Assembly (NCBI GenBank): GCA_964388745.1
Contig: CAYMBP010000034.1
Span: 1 to 8,379 of the forward strand
Reading direction: 5' to 3'
DNA: 8,379 nucleotides
Source of the DNA: CAYMBP01 sp964388745
Lineage (GTDB): Bacteria > Babelota > Babeliae > Babelales > RVW-14
Numbering within the stretch: position 1 is the first letter of the stretch; the number at the start of each line of letters is the position of its first letter. Positions 1-6,098 of the stretch are shown here, piece by piece. The notes under the pieces were generated by a model. That model saw only the letters and a program-made list of their open reading frames with translations. It did no database searches and was not told where the DNA came from. The position numbers were made by a program, and so were the translations under genes.

Positions 1-55
1 GGAAATTGTTTTATCTTTGAGAAGTGATAATTTTTTGTTTAACATAGTTGATGAC
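1..55. repeat. Left arm of a perfect 55-bp terminal inverted repeat
   Basis: Positions 1-55 are the exact reverse complement of 8325-8379. Identity stops sharply: position 56 (a) does not match the complement of 8324 (c), and no similarity follows. Both strands are open across the arm. The inward (+) reading gives a protein-like segment that continues past the repeat. The outward (-) reading gives an ATG at 45-43 followed by 14 codons. The true repeat may extend beyond the window. It could be the inner end of two inverted gene or IS copies, the border of an invertible segment, or an assembly-graph overlap. Confidence 0.95.
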
Positions 56-124
56 AAATTCAAAGTATTTAAAAAATTTGAAACCTTCAGAGCTCACGAT
101 GAAACTGAACAAGAGCGAGGTTGA
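2..124 (+). CDS. Possible C-terminal fragment of a protein entering from the left edge
   Basis: The frame starting at position 2 is open for 40 codons to a TGA at 122-124. It reads through the whole repeat arm and about 65 bp beyond it, ending in a charged stretch (FKKFETFRAHDETEQERG) that looks like ordinary protein sequence. No start is visible, so it would be the 3' end of a gene outside the window. The next frame is open from 48 to a TAA at 204-206, so a single frameshift near 113-121 would extend the product by about 28 residues. I do not recognise the protein. It could instead be chance or a decayed remnant. Confidence 0.3.
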   Translation, partial: EIVLSLRSDNFLFNIVDDKFKVFKKFETFRAHDETEQERG

Positions 125-206
125 CCTTGTTGACTGGAATAAGTGCTCTTCTAAATTTCAAAAAATAATCTCTCAAAATATGATCAGACTAGATAATAAC
201 CAATAA
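51..206 (+). CDS. Hypothetical 51-aa ORF, or frameshifted tail of the left-edge fragment
   Basis: ATG at 51-53 and TAA at 204-206 enclose 51 codons; an internal ATG at 99 gives a 35-codon version. The composition is soluble and charged, with a segment SEVDLVDWNKCSSKFQKIIS. Neither start has a convincing Shine-Dalgarno sequence, and the ORF overlaps the fragment at 2-124 in another frame. It may be the true C-terminal continuation of that fragment after a frameshift. No function can be given. Confidence 0.15.
   Translation: MTNSKYLKNLKPSELTMKLNKSEVDLVDWNKCSSKFQKIISQNMIRLDNNQ
130..157 (+). promoter_or_regulatory. Weak candidate sigma70 promoter upstream of locus 1
   Basis: TTGACT at 130-135 matches the -35 consensus at five of six positions. 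It is followed after 16 bp by TAAATT at 152-157, which matches the -10 consensus at four of six. This would give a leader of about 135 nt before the adaptor start at 300. The region also overlaps short open frames, so chance occurrence is a serious alternative. No better promoter was found between 56 and 299. Confidence 0.2.
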
Positions 207-236
207 AGTATTGCTTCGCCCCATTCCAACATACTA

Positions 237-260
237 GAGTAGTGTATTACAACTCTACTC
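237..260. promoter_or_regulatory. Dyad upstream of the first adaptor gene
   Basis: GAGTAG (237-242) and CTACTC (255-260) are perfect inverted 6-bp arms around a 12-bp centre that itself contains the palindrome TGTA-T-TACA (243-251). An overlapping dyad, TAGAGT (235-240) with ACTCTA (252-257), competes with it. The site lies 40-63 bp before the ATG at 300. It could be an operator or a leader hairpin. There is no T-run, so it is not a canonical terminator. Confidence 0.2.
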
Positions 261-299
261 ACCATGCAGCTATTTTTAACATAATTACAAAGGGGCACA

Positions 300-1514
300 A
301 TGAAAAAAAGAAGAAATATAATTACTATAGCCCTTATACTTATTGCTTGTTTTGTAGTCGTAGCTTTTATTATCAGACATAAAAAACGAGATATTCCACT
401 GCCGATCAAAACTGAAAAAATTATTATGCAAAATATTTACCACACCATCAATACTTCTGGAGTAATTGCCATCAAAGATGTATATAAAATTGGGTCACTC
501 GTTCCCGGAACAGTCAAGCACCTAGCGGTTACTGAAAACCAACATGTCCATAAGGGAGATTTACTTGCTGAAATTGATATTGGCAAAGGAGACACCGATT
601 ATCGCTACGCCCATCACCTCTATCAAAAAGCAATAATTGAGTATGAATACGCCCATAGTTTTTTTCTTAGACAACAAAAATTATATCAATCAAATCAACT
701 TTCAAAAGATATCTATGAACGATACAAGAGAGACCAAGATGCTGCATATGAATGCATGAAAGCATACGAATCTCATATGGAAAAAGCAAAGCGAGAGCTT
801 GATAATTCAAAAATCAAGGCTCCTGCTGACGGAACTATCATTTCAGTAAATACCTCACCTGGAGCTGCTGTATTGAATGATTTTCAAAATATTCTTTTTG
901 AAATAGCTCATGACACCAAGGCCCTTGAAGCTCGTCTTGATATTGATGAAAGCGATATTGGACACATCAAAATAAATCAGCGAGTTTCGCTGTCAGTCAA
1001 CTCATTTCCCTACAAATCATTTAAAGAGAGAATTGACTCAGTCAGTATGGCTCCCAAGCGCTTAACACAACAAGGCAAAGAGATTAAAGATGAAGAAACA
1101 GGATTTTACAAAGCTCTTGTTTCCATAAACAATCAACATAATCTTTTGCGGCCAGGTATGATCACTCATGCCTACATCACGATTGATAAACGAAAAAAAG
1201 TTCCAACTCTTAACGGGATTGCATTTCAAGTATCTCTTGATGTCATTCAAAAAGCGGCTCAACAACATAACCTTTACTGTCGACCACTTGATAAACAAGA
1301 AAAAAAAGTGTTGCGCAAAAATAGACAAGGCTCAAAGAGGTTTGTCTGGATCTATGATGGTAACGGCTTTGAAGAGCGAGCAATTACCGTCGGTCTAACA
1401 GACAACTCACACTGGGAAATTGTTGATGGAATCTCTCCAAAAGAGATGATCGTTATTGATGTTGATGATCAACCCTCTTCAGCTCAATCACTTAGCTGGA
1501 AGATGCCACTATGA
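300..1514 (+). CDS. MacA-like periplasmic adaptor (HlyD/RND membrane fusion protein family), locus 1
   Basis: This 404-aa protein should link an inner-membrane ABC permease to an outer-membrane channel. Residues 1-26 form a basic N-terminus plus one hydrophobic helix. Residues 52-95 and 171-203 look like the two halves of a lipoyl-like domain (IKAPADGTI at 172-180), separated by a charged helical hairpin at about 97-170. A beta-barrel follows (204-297, with LFEIAHD, DIDESDIG and LRPGM), then a membrane-proximal domain (AITVGLTDNSHWEIVDGI near 361-378). A basic insert at about 310-345 sits between the last two domains. The start is supported by AAAGGGG at 289-295. LIAC at residues 14-17 resembles a lipobox, but the hydrophobic stretch continues, so an uncleaved anchor is more likely. 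The gene ends in an ATGA overlap with the next ORF. It is clearly a paralogue of the adaptor at 4908-6098. The substrate is unknown. Confidence 0.9.
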   Translation: MKKRRNIITIALILIACFVVVAFIIRHKKRDIPLPIKTEKIIMQNIYHTINTSGVIAIKDVYKIGSLVPGTVKHLAVTENQHVHKGDLLAEIDIGKGDTDYRYAHHLYQKAIIEYEYAHSFFLRQQKLYQSNQLSKDIYERYKRDQDAAYECMKAYESHMEKAKRELDNSKIKAPADGTIISVNTSPGAAVLNDFQNILFEIAHDTKALEARLDIDESDIGHIKINQRVSLSVNSFPYKSFKERIDSVSMAPKRLTQQGKEIKDEETGFYKALVSINNQHNLLRPGMITHAYITIDKRKKVPTLNGIAFQVSLDVIQKAAQQHNLYCRPLDKQEKKVLRKNRQGSKRFVWIYDGNGFEERAITVGLTDNSHWEIVDGISPKEMIVIDVDDQPSSAQSLSWKMPL

Positions 1515-1645
1515 TAATAAATCATAGATCAGCGATAACTCCAGTTGCCTATCTTATAGCGTTTCAGATTATCAAATTTTTGAATAATACTTCTCTTCTT
1601 TTTGATAGTCAACTATCACTCAAAATAATCGGGGTATTCTCATGA
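1511..1645 (+). CDS. Probable small gene (44 aa) coupled to both neighbours
   Basis: The ATG at 1511-1513 overlaps the adaptor stop (ATGA, 1511-1514). The TGA at 1643-1645 overlaps the permease start (ATGA, 1642-1645). The ORF therefore fills the whole gap between the two genes with 4-bp overlaps at each end, a classic translational-coupling layout. GGAAGA at 1498-1503 is a plausible ribosome binding site with 7-nt spacing. The product starts MIINHRSAITPVAYLIAFQI and ends SLKIIGVFS. It has a mildly hydrophobic stretch at residues 9-24, perhaps a short membrane segment, and no Walker or signature motif. It sits where the ATPase gene lies in locus 2, but I see no resemblance to an ATPase. In DNA this AT-rich, 44 sense codons without a stop is uncommon but possible by chance. 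It could be a small transporter subunit, a leader peptide coupling translation, or a chance ORF. No family recognised. Confidence 0.5.
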   Translation: MIINHRSAITPVAYLIAFQIIKFLNNTSLLFDSQLSLKIIGVFS

Positions 1646-2874
1646 TCATCACTCAATTAATGCATACAGCACTCCGTTCAATAAACCACCACAAATCACG
1701 CTCACTCTTGACAATGCTAGGCGTTATAATTGGGATTACTTGCATTATAGCCATGATGAGTATTGGATACAGCACTCAAGAACATATGAGGCAAAAGTTA
1801 CTCTCAATGGGCAACAACTACATTTTTGTTTGCGCTGACCGAGCAAAAATACCAATCCACAAAACAGCTATGCATTGCAACCCTCAAAAGTTAACAATCG
1901 ATGATGTTACTGCAATAAAAAAACAATGTCCTGCTATTAAATGGGCAAGCCCTCACTTTGCTACAGCCTACGAAATTTCACGGGAAGGAAAAAGTATTCA
2001 TGCAATAATCAAATCGGGCAACGAACAATATCTTAATATTACAGGAAAATCAGTCCTTAAAGGTATGCCATTTACACAAGAACATTTAAAAAAAAAAGCA
2101 AAGGTTGTCCTTATTGGTGCCGACTTAGCACGCTCCCTTTTTTCATATAAAAATCCGGTTGGCTCAACCATTTTAATTAAAAACACTCCCTTTACTATTC
2201 TCGGTATCCTTAAAAACATTGCCTACTATGATAAACATGATAACCCAAATATGGAAGCAATTATTCCCTTCAGCACAGTTAAAAGCTATCTAGTCGCAAA
2301 AAAAAGGAGTTCTCGAAAAATTGCTGGTATGGTTTTTTCAGCACAAAATCATACAGCTATTCCAAGCGCAGTCAGACAACTCAAAAATCTATTGCGCTCC
2401 CGACATCGCCTCTCAGAAAATGAACCAGATGACTTTAAAATACTTGACCAACTTACCATGATCAAAGCAGCACAACACTCAAGTGATATCCTGAGTATTT
2501 TTTTAATTATTATTGCATCTATCTCACTGCTCATTGGTGGCATTGGCATCATGAATATTATGTTGGTATGCGTAAGTGAACGTAGACAAGAAATTGGCAT
2601 TCGCATGGCCCTTGGCGCAAGCTCATGGACCATACAAATGCAATTTATGATTGAAGCTTTAATAATCAGCATCATGGGCGGCATTATTGGCGCGTTGCTA
2701 GGAATTATGTTTCCTTTCATTGCCAACTACATTTCACCCTGGACTTTTTACCTTGATTATAACTCTTTGTATTGGGTCTCTTTTATTCTTATTTTTTTTG
2801 GTATTATTTTTGGCTACTACCCAGCACGCAAGGCATCACTACTTGACCCTATTACTGCCCTACGCATTGAGTGA
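1642..2874 (+). CDS. MacB-type ABC transporter permease (FtsX domain) without its own ATPase, locus 1
   Basis: This 410-aa inner-membrane protein has the MacB permease topology: TM1 at about 21-42, a large periplasmic core (about 45-280), then TM2 at 283-309, TM3 at 337-360 and TM4 at 376-394. The cytoplasmic coupling-helix motif ERRQEIGIRMALGA (313-326) is intact, so it should still engage a nucleotide-binding subunit. The family carries out mechanotransmission, driving periplasmic substrates outward through adaptor and TolC rather than transporting across the inner membrane. Compared with the permease at 7002-8216, the periplasmic core is diverged: the IREW and RGSFF region is replaced by NITGKSVLKGMPF. 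GGGG at 1631-1634 precedes the start by 7 nt, and the N-terminus aligns with that of the second permease. Its 3' end overlaps the convergent ankyrin gene by 23 bp. The ATPase may be the product of 6098-7009. Confidence 0.9.
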   Translation: MIITQLMHTALRSINHHKSRSLLTMLGVIIGITCIIAMMSIGYSTQEHMRQKLLSMGNNYIFVCADRAKIPIHKTAMHCNPQKLTIDDVTAIKKQCPAIKWASPHFATAYEISREGKSIHAIIKSGNEQYLNITGKSVLKGMPFTQEHLKKKAKVVLIGADLARSLFSYKNPVGSTILIKNTPFTILGILKNIAYYDKHDNPNMEAIIPFSTVKSYLVAKKRSSRKIAGMVFSAQNHTAIPSAVRQLKNLLRSRHRLSENEPDDFKILDQLTMIKAAQHSSDILSIFLIIIASISLLIGGIGIMNIMLVCVSERRQEIGIRMALGASSWTIQMQFMIEALIISIMGGIIGALLGIMFPFIANYISPWTFYLDYNSLYWVSFILIFFGIIFGYYPARKASLLDPITALRIE

Positions 2875-4672
2875 AAAGATTAAGAATCTCCTCTTGATTG
2901 TTTTCTTGAGCAATCATAAATGCTGATTTGCCTTTTTTGTTGCAAGCGTGAATCATCTTACCAAGAGAAGCTCCACTCTTTTCAACAATAGATATAAACA
3001 ATTTTAAAATATCAAGATTTCCATTTTCCACAGCAAAGGCAATTGCATTGTCTCCAGTATCCCGGTGAGGAAGATTTATAAGATACAAAGAGGGTGATAT
3101 AACATTTAAAAAATCCTTAATCGTTAAACGAGTATTTAGAAATGCAAATCTTTTTTTAAAGATATCAATATTGCAACGATCAATTACCGTTGCCATACAT
3201 GCAAGACGAGACCTTTCCTCTTCATCATATGCAGATACAAATGCCTTAACAACATCAACTCTTCCTGATAAAGAAACTATTTCAAACAAAGAGTTAAAAT
3301 TATTATCAAGAACCCTTAACTCATTAGTAAGCAAAAGTTTATGTTTTTTATAAACATCAAGCAGATCGGTAAAAATTTTTAATCTTCCATGAGATGCTGC
3401 CATTTTTATAGCATTTTTTCCATCAGAGCCACAATGAGAAAGTTGATCAATGAGCAACTTCCCACTTATATCTATTTTCTTAAAAGTATTAAGTAAAAAA
3501 TGGACAACAGACGCCTGATCAAATCCAATAGCATTCATAAGCGGAGTCATTTCGAATGTATCAGTTTTACATAAAGCATCAATTTTCTGCTCTTGCGTAG
3601 AATAACAGGCAAGCAATTGAGCGATAATATCAGAATGCCCATTTATGCACGCTATGGCAATAGGACTAAGTGCTTCCTCAGCTGCCGCATCAAGCTGCCT
3701 ATTAAGGCTTTCTTTATTACTATTAGAAATAATGCAATCTACAATGTTACTGTGCCCCTTCTCACAAGCATTCATTAATACATTCATCTCAAAATTATAA
3801 TCTTTATGTTCAAGCTGCTGAGTCAACTGATCTTCATCAAACAATCCCCATACATACATAAACGCTTCTATATCACCACTTTGGGCAACTTTAGCTAAAG
3901 GAATAACATCTTCTTGATCAACAGTACTCAATAGTTCTTGTGGAGTTTGCGTCGAAGCATTCACACAATCTTCAATAATCTCTTTATGTCCGCAACTCAA
4001 TGCATCATTGTATAAATCCTCAAGGGGGTTATCAAAACAAGCTGCAAGAATCTCAAGCATTTCATGATGTTTTTTCTCCATAGCAAAGCAGACAACTGTT
4101 TTAAGAGTCTCTTCATTATTAATAAGCCCCTCTATAATATCATTAATCTCATCAATCACTTGCTCATTATTAATCAAGGTAGACGCTAATGATAATTCCT
4201 TTTCTTCTTGAGAAAGCCCTTCTTTTAATAATGCATAGACAGCCCCATATCCATTACGTTGCAATTCATGTAAAAGCCAGACAGCACGGCCACTTTGATG
4301 TTCAAACTTAGTTTTTAAAATAAACTCAACAGCTAATGAAGTATTACTTTGTAGAGACCAAGGCAATGTTGTTTGAGCAAAACAATGCTCCCTTATATAG
4401 GCTGCATAGCGCGCTCGCGAAAAAGACAAAAAGTCACCCGAGTTCCGTAGTTGACGAAAATTACAACAAAAAAGCTTCTTAACCGCCTGAGCCTTCTTAA
4501 TCACATCTAACAATGAATTGAGTCTATTTAACTCAAAAAATTCCTCTACCTGTTGTTTAATTTCATTATTATGCTGTACATTTACCTGCTGATTAGACTG
4601 TACCATCCCCTCCACAACAGAAAAAGATAATACAGCAAAAATGAATATATTTAAAAAAAGAGACCTAACCAT
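2852..4672 (-). CDS. Secreted ankyrin-repeat protein
   Basis: This 606-aa protein starts with a Sec signal peptide: VRSLFLNIFIFAVLSFSVV, with probable cleavage near residue 22. The rest is mostly ankyrin-like repeats. Clear units have the pattern small-hydrophobic, A, x, x, G-H/N, x, x, hydrophobic pair, near 296-316 (NVLMNACEKGHSNIVDCII), 336-356, 376-396, 420-440, 461-481, 542-562 and 583-602; weaker ones lie near 192-212, 222-237, 257-278 and 501. Spacing is about 39-44 residues, longer than the canonical 33. There are no transmembrane segments after the signal and no enzymatic motif. Ankyrin repeats bind proteins; in host-associated bacteria such exported proteins are often effectors, but that role is inference here. 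The start is set by GGAG (4678-4681) 5 nt before the ATG. It has its own promoter upstream. The last seven codons and the stop overlap the convergent permease gene, and no terminator separates them. Confidence 0.88.
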   Translation of the reverse strand: MVRSLFLNIFIFAVLSFSVVEGMVQSNQQVNVQHNNEIKQQVEEFFELNRLNSLLDVIKKAQAVKKLFCCNFRQLRNSGDFLSFSRARYAAYIREHCFAQTTLPWSLQSNTSLAVEFILKTKFEHQSGRAVWLLHELQRNGYGAVYALLKEGLSQEEKELSLASTLINNEQVIDEINDIIEGLINNEETLKTVVCFAMEKKHHEMLEILAACFDNPLEDLYNDALSCGHKEIIEDCVNASTQTPQELLSTVDQEDVIPLAKVAQSGDIEAFMYVWGLFDEDQLTQQLEHKDYNFEMNVLMNACEKGHSNIVDCIISNSNKESLNRQLDAAAEEALSPIAIACINGHSDIIAQLLACYSTQEQKIDALCKTDTFEMTPLMNAIGFDQASVVHFLLNTFKKIDISGKLLIDQLSHCGSDGKNAIKMAASHGRLKIFTDLLDVYKKHKLLLTNELRVLDNNFNSLFEIVSLSGRVDVVKAFVSAYDEEERSRLACMATVIDRCNIDIFKKRFAFLNTRLTIKDFLNVISPSLYLINLPHRDTGDNAIAFAVENGNLDILKLFISIVEKSGASLGKMIHACNKKGKSAFMIAQENNQEEILNLFTQCVGQ

Positions 4673-4722
4673 GATAACTCCATTATTTAAAAAAGAATAA
4701 TATAAATAACTAATAGATTTTT

Positions 4723-4751
4723 ATCATAACCTAAATATCAAAACATCTCAA
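4723..4751 (-). promoter_or_regulatory. Sigma70-like promoter of the ankyrin gene
   Basis: On the minus strand, TTGAGA (4751-4746) matches the -35 consensus at five of six positions. TATGAT (4728-4723) matches the -10 consensus at five of six. The spacer is the optimal 17 bp. Transcription would start near 4716, giving a leader of about 44 nt before the ATG at 4672. This is the best complete promoter in the window. Confidence 0.6.
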
Positions 4752-4856
4752 TAATAATTAGTAATTTTTTTCACATTGTAATAAATGGTACATCATCATA
4801 CGAGGTAGTCAAAAATTAATTTAGTAAATCTCTCGCATCATTCTTAGTTCGTTAGG

Positions 4857-4879
4857 TATACTGTTCTGGTTACAGTGCA
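4857..4879 (+). promoter_or_regulatory. Candidate -10 box with overlapping operator-like dyad before locus 2
   Basis: TATACT at 4857-4862 matches the -10 consensus at five of six positions, but no good -35 lies 16-18 bp upstream. It overlaps an imperfect dyad: TATACTGT (4857-4864) against ACAGTGCA (4872-4879), six of eight positions complementary, with a perfect ACTGT/ACAGT core and a 7-bp centre. A weak -35 plus an overlapping dyad would fit a regulated promoter for the operon starting at 4908. Start of transcription would fall near 4869, with a leader of about 40 nt. Confidence 0.3.
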
Positions 4880-4907
4880 ATATTAGTGTTAACGGAGAAA
4901 GATACCC

Positions 4908-6098
4908 ATGCGCATTATCCACCTTCTCATTTTTATATCATTCTTTGGAGCTGTTGGTCTCTATTTTTACCTTCCTCAGCTGCTTAAAGAAAAAAAGGAA
5001 CAAAAGCTTTTTGAAACAGAAACTCCAGGTCGCCAAACTATTGAACAATATATCAATGCCACAGGAACCCTTAAGGCAAATAATCAATTTACTGTTGGCT
5101 CCCTTCTTGCTGGACGTGTTGTAGAGCTTCATGCTGACGATAATGATTCAGTCAAAAAGGATCAAATACTTGCAACAATCGACAATGGCGTTAATGACAC
5201 TCGTGTCAAACAAGCAAAAGCCCTTCTTCACGAAGCAGAAGCTCGCCACTCTTTTCAAGAAAAGTTTTTTGCTCGGCAAAAACAACTTTTTGAGTCACAA
5301 CAAATTTCAACCAATTTATTTGAACAGTATACTCGCGATTATGAAGTGTCAGAAGCTCTTGTTGCTCAACGTCAAGCAGAGCTTGAACGGGATGAGCTAA
5401 ATTATCAAAATCTTTTTATCAAAGCTCCTGATGATGGTATTGTTATTGCTAGAAGAGTTGAAGTTGGGCAAATGCTCACTGCACAGCTTCAAGCAACAGT
5501 CCTTTTTGAAATTGCTCATGACTTGACTGATATGGAAGCATCCGTTGATGTTGATGAAGCAGACATCGGACGTGTCGCACCAAAACAAGAAGCCCGATTT
5601 ACTGTTGATGCCTTCCCTAAAAAGCGATTTTATGCTGAAGTTGATTACATACAATATCTTGCAAAAACAGTTGATAATGTTGTCACCTATCCAACAATTC
5701 TTCGGATTAAAAATAATGATCTTTCGCTTCGCCCGGGTATGACAATTAATGTCGACATAAGAGTTGCAAATCAAAAAAATGTAGTTACGCTGAGCAACAA
5801 GGCGTTTAGAGTAAATGGATACCGATTAGAGCAACTCTTGGGAAAGCAGGGATACAGCTTCCAACATGAAGAAAGTCCAAAAAAAGACCGAACTATTATT
5901 TATGATTACATTTGGGTCGTCAAAGACAAAACAATTATCCGCAAACCTGTACAAACGGGTGCTCGCAACACTTCTCACACAGAAATATTAAGTGATCTTG
6001 ATGAAAACAGCCTGGTAATCAATGAGTTAAATGATGTTAAAGAAGAAAATGTTTTGCTTAAAAATATATTTAAAAAGCCTGGTAGCATAGGAAGCTAA
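4908..6098 (+). CDS. MacA-like periplasmic adaptor (HlyD/RND membrane fusion protein family), locus 2
   Basis: This 396-aa adaptor belongs to a complete three-gene efflux or export operon. Residues 4-23 form an N-terminal membrane anchor with no cysteine, so it is not a lipoprotein. Lipoyl-like halves lie near 52-95 (GSLLAGRVVELHADDNDSV) and 170-203 (IKAPDDGIVI). Between them is a helical hairpin at about 97-168, of the size expected for docking to a TolC-like channel. The beta-barrel covers about 204-288 (LFEIAHD, DVDEADIG, LRPGMT), followed by a membrane-proximal domain with an insert at about 305-332. GGAGA at 4894-4898 precedes the ATG by 9 nt. The stop TAA shares its last A with the ATPase start (TAATG), so translation is coupled. 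It shares the domain order and several motifs with the adaptor at 300-1514. No outer-membrane channel is encoded nearby and the substrate is unknown. Confidence 0.92.
   Translation: MRIIHLLIFISFFGAVGLYFYLPQLLKEKKEQKLFETETPGRQTIEQYINATGTLKANNQFTVGSLLAGRVVELHADDNDSVKKDQILATIDNGVNDTRVKQAKALLHEAEARHSFQEKFFARQKQLFESQQISTNLFEQYTRDYEVSEALVAQRQAELERDELNYQNLFIKAPDDGIVIARRVEVGQMLTAQLQATVLFEIAHDLTDMEASVDVDEADIGRVAPKQEARFTVDAFPKKRFYAEVDYIQYLAKTVDNVVTYPTILRIKNNDLSLRPGMTINVDIRVANQKNVVTLSNKAFRVNGYRLEQLLGKQGYSFQHEESPKKDRTIIYDYIWVVKDKTIIRKPVQTGARNTSHTEILSDLDENSLVINELNDVKEENVLLKNIFKKPGSIGS

Noticed and set aside
173..409. 78-codon minus-strand ORF with a hydrophobic stretch
   Set aside because: It is antisense to the adaptor's start and membrane anchor, which explains its hydrophobicity; no ribosome binding site or family resemblance.
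1567..1610. Hairpin with a 10-bp stem (one G-U pair) and 24-nt loop, and an overlapping GATAGT/ACTATC hairpin at 1604-1617, considered as terminator or attenuator
   Set aside because: No T-run follows, the loop is long, the stem is AT-rich, and the interval is better explained as the coupled 44-codon ORF.
1515..1641. Remnant of a lost ATPase gene in the locus 1 gap
   Set aside because: No Walker, signature or H-loop motif or other ATPase-like residues could be found in this interval.
2720..2926. 68-codon plus-strand ORF across the end of the first permease
   Set aside because: It is an out-of-frame shadow of the permease's last membrane segment and has no ribosome binding site.
4673..4907. 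tRNA, small RNA or short coding gene in the divergent region
   Set aside because: No cloverleaf or convincing terminator was seen, and the plus-strand ATG frames checked (4671 and 4785) close within about ten codons. Only promoter-like signals are supportable.
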